DNA of 64,000 bases from Lineus longissimus (GCF_910592395.1 NC_088311.1:14512501-14576500), one strand, 5' to 3'; positions 10,154-22,712 are shown, numbered from the stretch's first letter. Numbers and translations are program-made. The notes: generated by a model not told the origin, from the letters alone.

Positions 10154-11698
10154 TTAAAAAGCTCGCACCAAAAGTTTGACCAGCCCCCTCTCACGCGACC
10201 CCGGGGAGCAGTATCTGTCGTCGAGGAGGAGAGACCTAAGAGAGTCAACTACGCCATCCTCGCCGACAGAGGCCACGTCAACGGGGCAGAGCGAGCGGGG
10301 ACGGTCCGACCACGCAAGAATAACAGGCGACACATTTTGAGAAACATCGTGTATCAGTGTGCCAACAGTACAACCCCGCCCAGCTAAAAATTCAGCTAAA
10401 AGAGCAGCATTAAGAGCACTGGCCGGGGACCTGCGTTTAAAAATACGGTTAAAAAGTAAAAGCTTACTATTGAGGATCACAGTGGAGACAGGATTAACAG
10501 AAATGGCCTTAAGAAGCTTGCTATGGTGTGATCGCTTCGGTAAGCCGAGCACCCGTTTAAAATTATTACTCTGAAAACTGTTTACAATAGACATATCGTG
10601 TTTGTTCATATGCACGCTAGAACATCCAGAGATTGCAATAGGTAGAATAGCGGTTTTCCATAAATACACTTTTGCGGCTGAGCATAGGCCGGGATAACTG
10701 AAACCTGCACTTAACAGACTGAAAGCTCTACGTTGAGCAGCTGAGACCCTCTGCTCTACATGAGATGATGATAACAGGCTTGTACAGAACTTAACACCAA
10801 GAATGTCTACCTCGTCATCTACAGAAATTACATTGCCATCCAAGTACCAAACTGGAGTCTTGGATAATATCTCTTTACCAAATATTATACAACGTGTCTT
10901 CTTAAAACCAAAGACGAACCGCCACATTTTGGCGTATCTTGAACAAATGTCGATTAGACCCTGTAACCCTGGGGCACTTAAGGCCATCAGATTAACGTCA
11001 TCAGCATATGCAAAATTATTAAATAGATACTGGGATACCCGCAGTCGAAGGCCAGAGTTGGAGAGTTCCTTAAGTAGATCATCAGTGAACATTATGAAAA
11101 GGAGAGGTGACAGTATACTACCCTGCCGTATACCTCGGGTAACTCTAAACTTAACACTGTGTTGACCGTTCCATACAACCAGCGCCCTCAGGCGGGAATA
11201 CCATTCATACAGAATTAGCCAGTAATTGAGCGGGATACGAGTTAATAACTTGAACATGAGACCATCATGCCAGATGCTGTCAAAGCATTTTTCCGCATCC
11301 AATCTACTGGCATAAACAGGACTTGAATTGGAATTAAAATAAGCTACAGTATCATGTAAGAAAGCACATGCCTGATCAGTGCCAAGGCCAGGCCTGAACC
11401 CAAACTGAGTTTCACAGCAATTATCACAGTCAGGTTTGATGAGACATTCCAGCAGTTTAGAGTAGCAAGTGCTCACAGTTATTGGACGGTAATTATCCGG
11501 TATATTAGGGTCCAGAGTAGGCTTCTTTAACACTGGTACAATAGATCCAGTTAGCATGTCAGCACCTACAACGTGCCAGCTAAGCATCACAGTAATAATT
11601 TGACCAAGAAAGCAACAGAGAACTGGTGAGAGTCCGTACTGCAGATGTTCTGAACTGATTAAATCAACACCAGCTGCCTTACCCTTTTTCAGAGACAA
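10154..11698 (-). pseudogene. LINE ORF2 reverse transcriptase part
   Basis: A 514-aa open frame. It contains the RT 0 block GKAAGVDLISSEHLQYG, DNYRPITVSTCYSKLLE, motif A SRLDAEKCFDSIWHDG, motif B RGIRQGSILSPLLF and the catalytic FAYADDVNLM. C-terminal thumb and connector blocks follow (DEVDILGVKF, GDGVVDSLRSLL-like), ending LVKLLVRAF. The frame stays open about 120 nt upstream of the first Met (EEQTEISNCV) to a TAA near 11814. Target-primed reverse transcription is the known role. The endonuclease domain is separated by stops, so the copy is inactive although the RT core residues are intact. Confidence 0.88.
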
Positions 11699-12010
11699 AA
11701 TAGCTGCTTCTACTTGAAATTTAGATATTTCGCATTCAAAATAGTTATTACAGTGTGAACGAAATTCATTTCTGACACAGTTACTGATCTCAGTTTGTTC
11801 CTCATCCAGATCTTAAGTATCAGTCATTATAACACTGTAATGAGACCCAAACTCATTGGCAGTGAGTGTAGATGAGCAGTTTTTAGCATAAGTTTGCATA
11901 AGAGTGTTCCAGAACGTTCCACTGTCTCCAGAGCGGAAAAGCCCATTCAATGTCCGAGTGGTCTTATTACACACATTCTGGATGGCAACTCTAGACGCTT
12001 TGCGGAATTG

Positions 12011-12496
12011 TTACTTAGCATGTTTCCAACAAACAAACACGGCACCGTCTCTAGGCCTATCGTTCATCACCCACAGCCTCCACCAGAATGACTTGATATC
12101 GCGGAGATAGCTCAGGTCAGCAGACCAATGAGCCTTAGGACGAAAAGCGCTAGTCGCACAGCATTTTGACTCTCGAGCTGCGGTGTGAATGCTTTCGTTG
12201 AGGACAGCAAACATGCTATCAACGTACTGCTGCGCCGACTTTCTGTCCGGATGACTAGGAGCGCATACATTAACAAATTTTAGCTTGTCCTCAAGAATCG
12301 ATCGATATTTGAGACGATTGGACGGCACTTTCCAGTTACAGCGGCCCGTTTGGCCACTATGCTTACAGCGTTCAGGCGTTCCAGAATCATCAACGTGGAC
12401 GTTAAAGGAAAACTGCAAGGGGAGATGATCGCTCATATTCCCATCTTCCAGCGGCACGATCACGCAATCACAACTATCGTATCTAGGCGTCAACAC
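12011..12496 (-). pseudogene. LINE ORF2 endonuclease C-end and linker
   Basis: Minus-strand frame with NMSDHLPLQFSFNV, which carries the SDH motif that ends APE-type endonucleases, followed by the linker to the RT. A stop after VCWKHAK separates it from the linker segment at 11.8-12.0 kb. It belongs to the LINE at 10076-13150. Confidence 0.75.
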
Positions 12497-12778
12497 ATGA
12501 TCAATTCAGGTGTATACACCACGTTTAATACAAGAATACGTGTACTTTACTGACTGCGGCGTTCCTATGTCAGCTGCTGTGAGGTCATTCGAGGTGATGA
12601 AGTCATACAGTAGCTTGACTGCCTGGAGAAGCCTCTGGTTCTGTACCAGTGACGCGAAAGGGTGTCACCATGAGGCAACTGGGCGTTAAAGTCACCACAT
12701 ATTCGAATAGGAGAAATAGGACCATATTTATCCAGACACGACTGCAGCCCGTCTAAACACTCAATAAAGGGGGCTAGG

Positions 12779-13018
12779 CTAGCTCCGGGCCCTCAAAATA
12801 GGGCATATAGGTGTCTGCCGTATACCAGCTCGGTTGTTTAGTGACACAGCGATAATTCTATCATTGTCAACAGCAATATCTTGCCAGGAGAGACCTGGGA
12901 GTTTCTTGCATATTACAGCTACCCCACCATATGGGCGGCCAGAGTGATGCTGCACCACGTCCGTCATGCTTGATTTCGCAAACACCACATAGGATGATGG
13001 CTCAAAGCGCGAGTCCAC
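12779..13018 (-). pseudogene. LINE ORF2 endonuclease N-terminal relic
   Basis: Minus-strand translation contains GRPYGGVAVICKK, the conserved strand of LINE APE endonucleases seen as GRPYGGTAILW in the intact ORF2 at 33.1 kb. The frame runs into unrelated sequence after ICPILRARS, so the domain is broken. Confidence 0.7.
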
Positions 13019-13493
13019 CGTAGCAAGGCATCCGGAATCGAAGACAGTTCACTGGGCGTTAGCCACGTTTCGCACAAACACATGACAGAGCAGTTCTGAA
13101 GCCTCTCGGCTATATAGGGTGCACTAGCTTATAAACCCGTGACAGTTAAAAGTTTCACAAATAACTTCTGCGGAATGCTTATCGTTCTCTCCACGGATTT
13201 TCGACCTGGGTATACCAGAGTCCGCGGTCGTAGTCACAGTCCTGGGTATATATTGTCGCTCTGCAGACTGGTGAGCACAGTTGCGTCCAAGCATAGCGGG
13301 TTTTTTTTGGCGAATTGCACATCACAGTCGATTGTCTCCTTATTGAGTAATTAGCTTTTAAGACATGCTTACTCTTTGACACCAACAACTGAATTCATAC
13401 TGGTTAATCGAAATTGGTAACACCACTACAGTTGTTTACTAAGGTGGGGGATTAAGAAAATAGGAGTGCAATGCTATTGTTAGAGAGCTATGG

Positions 13494-14862
13494 TTGTGGT
13501 GTATTAAAATGAAGTTGTCTGTCACACAAATTTACTTACCAGGCACCCTAAGTGGGCGAGCGGATGCAAAGAGCAGAACGGCATTGAATGATCAGCTATT
13601 CAGAAACATATGTAGTCTGTGGGGTGTGCCCCAGGTAGACCTTTTTGCTTCTCGCCTAAATTTTAAGGTGTGGCCATATGTTTCGTGGCAACCGGACCCA
13701 AAGTGTTAAGAATTGCATGCTTTCGCAGTGTCGCGCTCGGGCGATTTGTGTATGCATTCTCGCCATTTTGCCTCCTGAATAAAACTCCTGGCAGAAGGGG
13801 GGGGGGGGACTATCATAGTCTTCCCGCTTTGGCCGACACAACCCTGGTTTGCTACTGTGTGTAGGTTACTTATTGACAACGATTCTCCTTACCAGCAAAG
13901 AGAGAGTACTCGCCTATCTAGGCCGAGTCAACAAGCTTCCGGACAGGAGAATGGTGGCAGCACTCGTAGGCGACAATACAGTGGTGATTAGCAGCTCATG
14001 GAGACAGCCAAGACTATTTTTTCAGCGTCATGGCGAGCAGGAAAGAAGCAGTAATACAAAATTTATCTGCATCAATGGTTCACCTTTTTGGTTGCAGGGG
14101 TGTGGATCTCATGGTACCAGATGTTGACTTAGCAATTAAGTTATGGACACTGCTATACAGCAAAGGGTTAGGTTACTCAGCTATCAATACTGCAAGGTGT
14201 GCCCTTTCAGGTATCATGACGGTTGAGGGAAAGCAATTTGGAGCAATGAAAATGTTATCCGTGTTCATGAGAGGCACTTTTAATCGCAGACCTGCCTTAC
14301 CTAATGTGGTCTTGACCTGGGATGTAGGTCTTCTTTTGAAACTACTAAAAACGCTCTCACCAGTTGCGAAGTTATAGCTCAAACAGTTTTCTCTCAAAGT
14401 GGTGATGCTCATGGCTCTCCTCGCAGGAGCCAGATTTGACACCGGAGGCACAGGAGCAACATTACGCTCACTAAGAATGCTTTGAGGGTGCGTTTCGGCG
14501 ACTTGCTGAAGCAGTCTCGGCCAGGTCACCAGCAAGACGAGCTTGTGATCACGGCCTACGAACTGGGTAGACAGCTTTGTGTGTGTACAGCCATGTCCGA
14601 ATAATTAAGCGAACAGATCCGTTGAAGGGAAAGAACACCAGGCTATTCATTAGTGCAATTGAGCCACATTCAACGTGTCAACAGATACAATTGCCAGGTG
14701 AGTGAAATAATGTATATAATAGTCCGCATAGTGTAAGAGCTGCTGCTACGACAAAGGCCAAACTGGTGAAAGTACCCTTGCTTACCATCTTACAGACTGC
14801 AGGATGGAGTAGTGAAAGGACATTTACTAAGCATTATGAGAAAAAGGTGGTGAAGGAAGGAC
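13494..14862 (+). pseudogene. DIRS-type RNase H and tyrosine recombinase
   Basis: 13.5-13.86 kb reads the end of a DIRS pol: RADAKSRTALNDQLF, then WGVPQVDLFASRLNF, then a block matching YAFSPFCLLN. From 13.9 kb a tyrosine recombinase follows, with RVLAYLGRVNKLP, GLGYSAINTARCALSGI, LLKLLKTLSP and, after a break, LKVVMLMALLAGAR and GWSSERTFTKHYEKKV, the last carrying the probable nucleophilic Tyr. Stops and frameshifts make it non-functional. The ORF is cut at 14862 by the BEL element and resumes at 22713. DIRS elements integrate with a recombinase rather than a DDE integrase. Confidence 0.82.
14858..14862. repeat. Target duplication AGGAC, left
   Basis: AGGAC immediately before the 5' LTR, repeated at 22708-22712 after the 3' LTR. 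Five bp is usual for BEL/Pao integrases. Confidence 0.85.
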
Positions 14863-15303
14863 TGTTTAGGACTAGTAGGGTTAATTAAGGTCAACTAAGG
14901 TGCTGCCACCTCTTGGTGTGTTTTTACATACTGGAACTCACCAGTCAGTGAGCTGAGAGCCAACATGGAAGGTCACCACCTATTTCTATCTAACATTTTC
15001 CCCATATATCTCTGTTTTTAATCATAAATTATTCAAACAAATAAACAGCATTATACCAGGTAATATCTTAGCTATATTCAATTGTAACCGTTTGAAAGAG
15101 GTGATATTTTTTAGACCTATTTCACTAGTTCTACACATTGCCACTCCCTTCCCCATACACGTTCCTGCATTATCTGCAGCATGTGCAGTGAGTATGTACT
15201 GTATCTATTCAGTCCAAGTTTAATAATAATTTATAGTAGATTTCCTCTTCTCTTCACTTGCTCAAATGTACAACTTGCCAAGCTCTGGAGGCAATCACGT
15301 ACA
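14863..15303 (+). repeat. BEL 5' LTR
   Basis: 441 bp, TGTTTAGGACTAGTAGGG to CACGTACA. It matches the 3' LTR except for an extra block of about 113 bp near 15139-15250. An AATAAA lies near 15040. The sequence after it gives no confident primer-binding site. Confidence 0.88.
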
Positions 15304-15950
15304 TTAAAGTTTGAATAATGGTATTTATCTCAATTTTGCATTTCATGGGGTGTGGCCCCCAACAGTGCAGTGCATTCGAAGCACGCCCGTGCACACATCA
15401 ATGTACAGTCATGCACACTCAGTATTAAAATTTCTATGCTTTCAGTGCATTCTCTATCAGTGCAGTGCAAATGTGTACAGTCTTTGTTTAAATCCATGTA
15501 CAGACATACACACTGACTATTGGAGTCCGTAGATAATTTCAGTGCATTTCACTCCGTGTCTAGCCTACGTGTACATTGATGAACATAAGCATAAGCATTT
15601 ATTTTTGTGCGATCAGAGCACTTGAATATCACCTTAAAATCAGTCTTTAGTATTTGCTGATTCGTTGTTTGAAATAATTTCTCTCTACAATATTCACATT
15701 GGTTCCCCAGTACTCCAGCTCACTGGCTCACCCCTTTCATCATCGAACTGATCAAGATAGAGCCGTCCACGATATCAACCGTTCAAGTTAAACAATGCCG
15801 GACGGGTCAGGCAAGCGCGCCCACACGTTATATCAACAAGGCAGCTGACGGCATTCAAACCACAGGTCAAAGACCTATATCCGTGCTTGTAAAGAAAACA
15901 TCGAGTCATCGTTTAATATTGTCTCCGACACGAACAAGCTGTACAGAACT
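15304..15950 (+). other. BEL 5' untranslated leader
   Basis: No confident coding sequence. GTGCAGTGCA and ACATGTACAG words recur between 15360 and 15510. A short open frame at 15.79 kb may be the degraded start of gag. Confidence 0.6.
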
Positions 15951-16832
15951 TTGGTCCCATCTGATAATGATATTGCTAGAGAATGGTTGTGTTATCGAGA
16001 AAAGCAGGCCAATAAACTTTTGCTGAACACTGAATTCTACCTTCTCCAAGATGATGTACATTCAGTCACTGAGGCATCCAGTCATCGTGATTCCACTTCA
16101 CAATCAAGTACCGCAAGTAAAATGGTAGAATTGGAAGCTACAAAATTGGACTTAGAGAAAGCCAGACAAAATGCCGACGTACTAGAACAGGAGGCCAAGT
16201 TGAAATTGCGGAATGAACTTTTACAAATTAAGGGTGATAAACAGAAGGTAACCGAACAAGTTCAGGCCAGATTTCAATCCCTAAACGTGACAACTGAACA
16301 ACAACGAGATCTGATCGATGTCACACTGTCTACCGAACTAGTCCATGAATGGTTGAATGCCGATACCACTACCAGTCCTCAACCTCAGAATGATCCTATT
16401 GTTCGACCGAGAGAAGCATTGAACCCAACCGCCCAGACATACCGACCCAAGGAAGCGGTTGATGCATGGATTGACGCCTTGGTTCCGGGACAAGAAACAA
16501 TCATAGCCACCACCACTCAACGGGAAGGTGATCAACTGATCGCAGCCCTGCTGAACCTCGAGTGCGAAAGAGGATTGCTGGCGATCGAGATCACTACCTT
16601 TGATGGGACAGCTCTTTTATGGCCCAAGTTTGTCGAACAATGTTATACTCCTGTACATACTCGGCTGGGTATGAATGATGCCAGACGTATGGATCTACTA
16701 CAGTTACATCTGAAAAGAGATGCCAAGAAAATGGTACAAGGAATTGGGTACAGCGGAAGATGTTACGCTCAAGCTCTTCAGGAACTGAAACATGCTTTCG
16801 GACATCGCCACAGTTGCACGCGCATATCTTGA
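15951..16832 (+). pseudogene. BEL/Pao gag (DUF1759-like)
   Basis: A 293-aa frame with a long charged coiled coil (SKMVELEATKLDLEKARQNA) followed by the DUF1759 gag core: ITTFDGTALLWPKFVEQCY, then KRDAKKMVQGIGYSGRCYAQ and ALQELKHAFGH. The frame breaks at 16.8 kb and continues in another frame to about 17070. This is the structural protein region of the LTR element. It is clearly homologous to the second gag at 49.8-51.4 kb, which shares the QGIG-SGRCYA block. Confidence 0.85.
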
Positions 16833-17168
16833 CAAGATTTCGATAGGTTCCATTCTACCGTCACGCAACTCCGCTGCTCTCCGTCAATTCTATGTAGACA
16901 TCAGATACTGTATCACTACATTAACCCAGTTATGCTACACGTCAGATATAATAGGGACAGATATCTTATGTTTCATACGTTTTGGAACAAGCACGTCACG
17001 AAGATCATGAAGAAGAAGGAACCATCATTGTACGACTTGCGCGATTGGTTGAAAGAGTGTGTGGAGGAAGACTAAAATCCATATGCCATCAAACTTGATA
17101 GAGGAGCCTCAAGGGAAAAGGCCGCTTTCAATAACACAGTTACAAAGCCCCCTTCTACTAAGCAAAAA

Positions 17169-17396
17169 GTGAGACAGGAACAGTCTTCCAGTTATAATCA
17201 GAATGCCAAGGATAAGAATGTCAAGTATCGGTATTGTGGGGATGCGCATTACTTGTATCGCTGCTTTAAGTTTGTGAATAACAGCCCAGAGGAGAGACGA
17301 CACATCGTGACCCAAAACAAATTATGTATGAACTGTCTAACGCCCGAACACAAAGCCGATGCCTGTACCTCTGGGAAGCCGGGAAAAGAACTGTGA
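17169..17396 (+). pseudogene. BEL gag zinc knuckles
   Basis: Translation shows two CCHC-like knuckles: YCGDAHYLYRC, then LCMNCLTPEHKADAC, the standard nucleocapsid tail of BEL/Pao gag. The protease region that should follow (17.4-17.83 kb) is present only as broken frames. Confidence 0.75.
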
Positions 17397-17835
17397 ACAG
17401 AAACATCACACGCTATTTCACGTTATTGCAAAGAGCATGAAAACCGCATCAGCTGATGGAGATGGGATAGCATCCAAAACTGGTAGAGGTCCACCATCAA
17501 GGTGACAATGGTAGAAAAATTAAGACGGTCACTTTGTTGGCTTCTGCCAGTGAAGTCACTCTCCTCCATGAATCAATCGTGAGGGAGCTGAGATTAAGTG
17601 GAAAGAAAAAAACTCGTCCTCAAGACTATGAATGCAGAGTCAACTGTGGAGTCTAAAATCGTATCATTGCAACTCAGATGAACCAAGAGGTTCGAGAAGA
17701 GACAGCCAAGCGAGTCAATTTTCTGTTAAACAAGACCACCAGCTTCAAGAACAACTTGAGAGATTTTGGAGCACAGAGTCATTTGGGGTGTCCTGCAATA
17801 ACCAACGCCTGATGTCAAAGGAAGGTAAATGAGCC

Positions 17836-18567
17836 ATGCAAATCCTTGAAGAAAGCACAAAACTTGTCAATGGACAGTACCAAGTGGGGATGTTATGGAA
17901 ATCACCATCAGTCGAGTTGCCGAATAACGCTTACATAGTCAGCCATAGGTTCTATCTACTCCAGAAACGTTTAGAAAAGGATCAAAACTTCAGAAATCTC
18001 TACTCAGCCACGCTCAGTAGGTATATCGCGAAAGACCATGCCAGAAAGCTGTCTAAGGAAGAGTCGCAAAGTCTTACTGAAAGAACGTGGTACATCCCTC
18101 ACCATGGAGTCCAAAATGTAAACAAGCCAGGAAAATTTCGCGTAGTATTTGATGCTGCAGCACAATGTCAAGGCACCTACTTGAACCAGACCTATTTAAC
18201 AGCCTGTTTGGCATCTTGCAACGATTTCGTCGATATTCTGTAGCATTATCAGCAGACGTTGAAGGATTCTTTCACCAGGTCAAAGTTCCAGAAAAGGATT
18301 CAGATTCTCTTCGCTTCCTCTGGAAAGAAGATATTGAATGCCCAGGTCATCCAGATATCTACAAAAGGACAGTTTATATTTGCGCTAGAGAGAACAGCAT
18401 TGGATATTCAGCAATTCAGCAAGCAAGCCGTTGAAACAATTGTCGCACACCGGTATGTTGATGGTGTGCTTACATCAGTTGATACAGCACCAGAAGCCAT
18501 AGAGTTAGCAAGTGAAACCACTGAACTTGTCGCAAAAGGTGGTATGCGTCTACGTGATTGGCAGTAA
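17836..18567 (+). pseudogene. BEL/Pao reverse transcriptase
   Basis: Overlapping frames together give the BEL RT: RTWYIPHHGV, then GKFRVVFDAAAQ, then YSVALSADVEGFFHQVKVPE (motif A region) and SLRFLW. A +1 slip near 18240 and others break the ORF. The following YVDGVLTS matches the degenerate catalytic YVDD box region typical of BEL/Pao. The copy is non-functional. Confidence 0.82.
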
Positions 18568-18582
18568 AACTGTAGATAAGTT

Positions 18583-18903
18583 TTGGAACACATACCACAA
18601 TCCGAACGAAAGCTGCAAGAACTAGATTTTGTCACCTTCGAATCTACAGTACAACGATCACTGGGAATGAAATGGAGAGTAGATGAGGATGTCTTCATAT
18701 TCGAGAGTAAACCAAAGGACATTCCTAGAAGAAAAAGGGGGGTCATCAGTACCATAAGCTCCATCTTCGGCTACATCGCACCCTTCATCTTGCTAGCAAA
18801 GATGTTTGTACAAGTGTTATGGCGACGTGGATATGGATGGGATGAACCATTAGACGATGCACTCAAGGAGGAGTGGGAATCATGGCTGTTTGAGATAAAA
18901 TAA
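18583..18903 (+). pseudogene. BEL pol, post-RT region
   Basis: Frame with SLGMKWRVDEDVFIF and RGVISTISSIFGYIAPF, the conserved A17-peptidase/RNase H side of BEL pol, which in intact elements reads LG..W....D.......KR..LS....IFDP.G. Beyond 18.9 kb the RNase H region is in fragments. Confidence 0.75.
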
Positions 18904-19258
18904 TTGTCAAAGTTCAAATAACGGAGACATCATCTTCAATTTTCATCAACAGTACACTCTGTCCAGATTCACGTCTTCTCCGATGGTTCCGACGTTTGAT
19001 TTGGAGCAGTGGCGTACCTGCGATTTGTAACTGAAGAAAATCGGACAAATGTTCTCTATTAGCTGCAAAAACCCGCGTGGGGCCGATCAAACCAACTCTT
19101 TCTATACCAAGAATGGAACTGCAGGGAGCGTTGAGGGTGCAAGACTTGGGAGTATTCTATAGAAGGAGCTGAAGCTATCGTTGTCATCATTCTACTGGTC
19201 TGATTCCACAACTGTACAGGTATATCTAAGCAATGAATACACACGATACAAGTAATTT

Positions 19259-20443
19259 GTGGCAAACAGGATCTCAGAAATACTTGAACATACGCAAGCA
19301 GAACAATGGCGATATGTACCTACACGCGTCGACCCAGCTAATGTCTGTTCAAGAGGTATTAAGGCATCAACTCTCTGCTCAAGTCAACAATGGTTTGAAG
19401 GTCCAAGCTTTTTATCAAAGGAGGAAGTAACATGGCGGAGTCATGTTCATCTACCAGAAATACCAGCTGATGACACTGAAGTGAAGAAAGCCACGCAGAA
19501 GTCTATGGTTCACAGCCTTAAAGCCGACCAGAATAGCCAGGCAACAAATCAATCAACGAGGATATCCGTAGAATTGAAAGCTGTTTTGAATCCAATTGAC
19601 TTCTCATCGTTTAACTATCTTGTCCGAAGAACTTGGTTGAATCATGACAGTAACAACTTCACAGCTATAAAGGCAGGAATGAAGAAGATAGCAGTCCAAA
19701 GAGAAGGATTTACTGCAGCAGAATACATAGCAGCCTCACGCTATTGGGTTGCTCAAGCTCAACGAGATGTCTTTCCAGCAGAGACGGCGCATCGTAAAGC
19801 ACAGCAAGCCATAAGTTGTAAGAGTCCACTCAAAGAACTGTCACCAATCTACGATGAAAGCTGTGGCAAATTAAGAGTTGGTGGCCGCCTCAGAAAGGCA
19901 TTTATACCAGCAGAGTCGAAACATCAAATCATCTTGCCAGCTGAGCATGCCGTTACAAAAATGATGTGCAAAGATGCCCATGAGTGGAATACCCACAGTG
20001 GAAGAGAACATTTGGTAGCCGTGATGAGGAAAAGATATTGGCCAGTCAAGTCCAGGAGCCTCGCAAGAAACACCATCTTCAGTTGCATTGAATGTCGTAG
20101 ACGTCGAGTACAGTCCAACATACCAATGATGGCTGACTTACCAAAGATCCATCTGTCTGTATCATCCGGCGCTTTCTACAACACTGGTGTAGACTACTGG
20201 GGGTTGATGATCGTGAAGGATCGGAAAATCTCGAATGCAGTGAAGAACCGACAGAAGTTGCTGAACCGTTGGGGATGTATCTTCACCTGTTTGGGAACTA
20301 GAACAGTTCCCCTCGAACTGGCAGATTCACTAGATACAGATGACTTCTTGCTATGTCTGCGTCGTTTTATTGGTAAGGGGGACATCCCAAAGCCATCTAC
20401 AGTGATAATGGTACCAACTTTAAGGGTACAAACAACGAACTGA
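19259..20443 (+). pseudogene. BEL/Pao integrase
   Basis: A 394-aa frame ending in the integrase. It shows GKLRVGGRLRKAFIP, the HHCC zinc-binding module (HEWNTHSGREHLVAVMRKRYW, then CIECRRRR) and the start of the DDE core with TGVDYWG and CLGTRTVPLELADSLDTD. Normal integrases continue through SDNGTNF; here the frame slips near 20405. The function in an intact element is insertion of the cDNA with a 5-bp duplication, which matches the AGGAC flanks. Confidence 0.85.
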
Positions 20444-20639
20444 AATGCTGCCTACAACATATGAAGCAATCCAAGATACTCGATCATCTGACACCTCGTC
20501 ACAGCAGCGCCACACTTTGGTGGAGTGTGGGAAAGCCGTGTCAAATCTGTGAAGTCGAGCTTGAAGGCTGTATTATCACAACAACCATTGACGGAAGCAG
20601 TGATGCATACTTGAATCGGTACTGAACAGCCGTCCATTG

Positions 20640-20755
20640 GGTGATATGAATAAAGACTAGCAAATGGTTTTATCTAAATCTCCATGTACATTTACACTAG
20701 GCCTTTATGTACAAAACCGGAGTAAAAGCATTTGCTAGTCTTTATTCATATCACC
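20640..20755. repeat. 116-bp fold-back MITE in BEL pol
   Basis: Inverted ends GGTGATATGAATAAAGACTA and its complement at 20728-20755, flanked by CATTG at 20635-20639 and 20756-20760. Removal restores the BEL reading frame across the site (RPLT region), so it is a clean insertion. Confidence 0.9.
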
Positions 20756-20760
20756 CATTG

Positions 20761-21240
20761 ACTCCAAACAGTGCTGATCCAGAAGATTTCACTGCCCTTA
20801 CGCCAAACCATTTCCTGATTGGTAGAGCTCACAACACACTGGCCCCAGATGAAGTTGCTGAGAGAGAAATCAACAGTCGAAGACGGTGGCGGCAAGTGCA
20901 GGTGGTAGCCGATCATGTCTGTCGTCGATGGACCAATGAGTATCTCCCGATGTTGACGATCAGAAGAAAATGGTCGAAAGAAGTACGTAAATGCAACGAT
21001 TTGGTTTTACTGGTAGACAGCAGCCTGCCGAGGGGCGCCTGGGAACTAGCCAGAATCCTTGACATCTACCCTGGAGAAGATGGAAGAGTGCGTACAGTCT
21101 TAGTCAAGACGCCGAGAACAACATACGTACGACCAGCATCTAAGATCTGTCTCCTGGAAGAAGCAGCAAATGGGGAGGAAAAAACATTTCAACTAGATAA
21201 ACTGATGCGTTTAACGTCAAGTAACGGATACGTCATGTGA
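20761..21240 (+). pseudogene. BEL pol C-terminal domain (DUF5641-like)
   Basis: Open frame with LTPNHFLIGRAHNTL, RRRWRQVQVVADHVCRRWTN, GAWELARILDIYPGEDGRVR and VLVKTPRTTYVRPASKICLL. This is the domain that follows the integrase in BEL/Pao pol and may help target-site choice. It is one of the better preserved pieces of this element and ends at a TGA at 21238. Confidence 0.85.
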
Positions 21241-22379
21241 TCATAGGACATCTGTGCTGCAATTAAACTTGTGACTGTTTGAGATGTGTTCATTGAGTAC
21301 TGAGAGCGCAAGTTATAAGCCCTTTTTTGGTCACTAATTAAGTTGCCAGTAAATAAGCTGGCCCAATTTCACCAGCTTTCTTTCACTAAATTTGGTTTAG
21401 GTTGTGCTCTCAGCTCTGTGACGTGTCTCTTGCCCTTTGTTATAATACAAGTATTAGGTACAAATATGAAGCTGTGGTGTTCAGAGTGATGTGCTGGTAA
21501 CCTCTCCTCTTACACATTATTATATATTTCAAAAGGAGGACTCGGAATGGAATCGATTAGAACTCTGCATAGTGAAAATAATGCATTTAGTCTGTTGCTT
21601 GTCGTTGTGCGTGTTGGTAGATGAAGGGTTAATTTGGTTTTGTGCCTTGATCAATATCAGGGTCAAGCCCTACAACACACTATTCGAAATTTATCAGCAT
21701 TGAGTTTTTACAACTAGTGCACCTAGTTCAACTCAATATTGCTTGTTTACCCTTCTACTGATTACTCACTTCGACAATCAACTTACTTGTGGTTCATTTG
21801 CATAGACTGTTGATGGTGGTCAGGACATTCAGATAGGACATTCCAAAGCTGGAAGCTGTGTCGCTGGTGGTGTATCGGAATTCTGATCTTTGCACCCGGG
21901 TGTATCCAAAATTAGCAAAATTTACATATTCAAGTCGACTATTTCAAATAAGATCAAATCTCTCCTTTTTCTCTGTCATTGAGCAGGGATCTGGTGCACC
22001 ACTGGTCAATTCAGCTTACGTATGGACAAGACATTCAGACACTCTGGTGTGGGAGTTTTCTGATTGGACATTCATCGAGTCTGTTGAAATTCACAAGCTT
22101 CAGACTATAGTGTAACTCACGCCTTTGGTTCCTTTTTCTGGGTTGCGTGTATCACACATATCTATTTAAGGATGAAGTAAGCAAGTCATTACTAGTATCA
22201 TCCTCTCTATTATATCCAACTGAATGTAACTGGCGCGCATCACAGACTCCGCTTCGGGTCAAGTTGATTAGACTTCAAATTTACACTCACTTGTGTAGGT
22301 GTATTAACATTGATTACTTCAATACTTTTCAACGTTCAATTCATTCCACACCTGATTTGACTCTGTTAGGAGGCGGCGA
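21241..22379 (+). other. BEL 3' non-coding region
   Basis: 1.1 kb between pol and the 3' LTR with only short ORFs. No env-like gene was recognised. It ends in the purine-rich GGAGGCGGCGA that primes plus-strand synthesis in LTR elements. Confidence 0.65.
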
Positions 22380-22707
22380 TGTTTAGGACTAGTAGGGTAA
22401 ATTTAGGTCAACTAAGGTGCTGCCACCTCTTGGTGTGTTTCACATACTTGAACTCACCAGTCAGTGAGCTGAGAGCCAACATGGAAGGTCACCACCTATT
22501 TCTATCCAACTTTTTCCCCACATTTCTCTGTTTTTAATCCCAAATTATTCAAACAACCAACATCATTATACCAGGTAATATCCATTCACATGTAACCATT
22601 TGAAAGAGGTGATATTATTTAGACCTATTTCACTGGTTCTACACACTCCTCTTCTCTTCATTTTCTCAAATGTACTACTGGCCAAACTCTGGAGGCACTC
22701 ACGTACA
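22380..22707 (+). repeat. BEL 3' LTR
   Basis: 328 bp, TGTTTAGGACTAGTAGGG to CACGTACA, followed by the AGGAC duplication at 22708-22712. It lacks the roughly 113-bp block present in the 5' LTR. Confidence 0.88.
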
Positions 22708-22712
22708 AGGAC

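Larger units (their letters stand above)
10076..13150 (-). mobile_element. Decayed LINE (endonuclease-RT)
   Basis: Minus-strand non-LTR retrotransposon running from an endonuclease relic near 13.1 kb to a 3' tail of TAAA repeats at 10076-10096. The RT ORF is long and open; the upstream endonuclease and linker are broken into pieces. It has the same motifs as the LINE pieces at 1-2230 and 23.1 kb. A CR1-like superfamily placement is inferred from the microsatellite-like 3' tail and RT motifs. Confidence 0.88.
14863..22707 (+). mobile_element. BEL/Pao LTR retrotransposon, decayed
   Basis: A 7.85-kb element with LTRs starting TG and ending CA (14863-15303 and 22380-22707) and a purine-rich GGAGGCGGCGA directly before the 3' LTR. 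AGGAC flanks both sides. The internal region reads gag, zinc knuckles, protease relic, RT, integrase and the DUF5641-type C-terminus in BEL/Pao order. Many frameshifts and a 116-bp MITE at 20640 show that it is old. It inserted into the recombinase ORF of a DIRS element. Confidence 0.93.

Noticed and set aside
21491-22386. Env-like gene downstream of BEL pol
   Set aside because: Only short hydrophobic ORFs, with no signal peptide, glycoprotein cysteine pattern or continuous frame.
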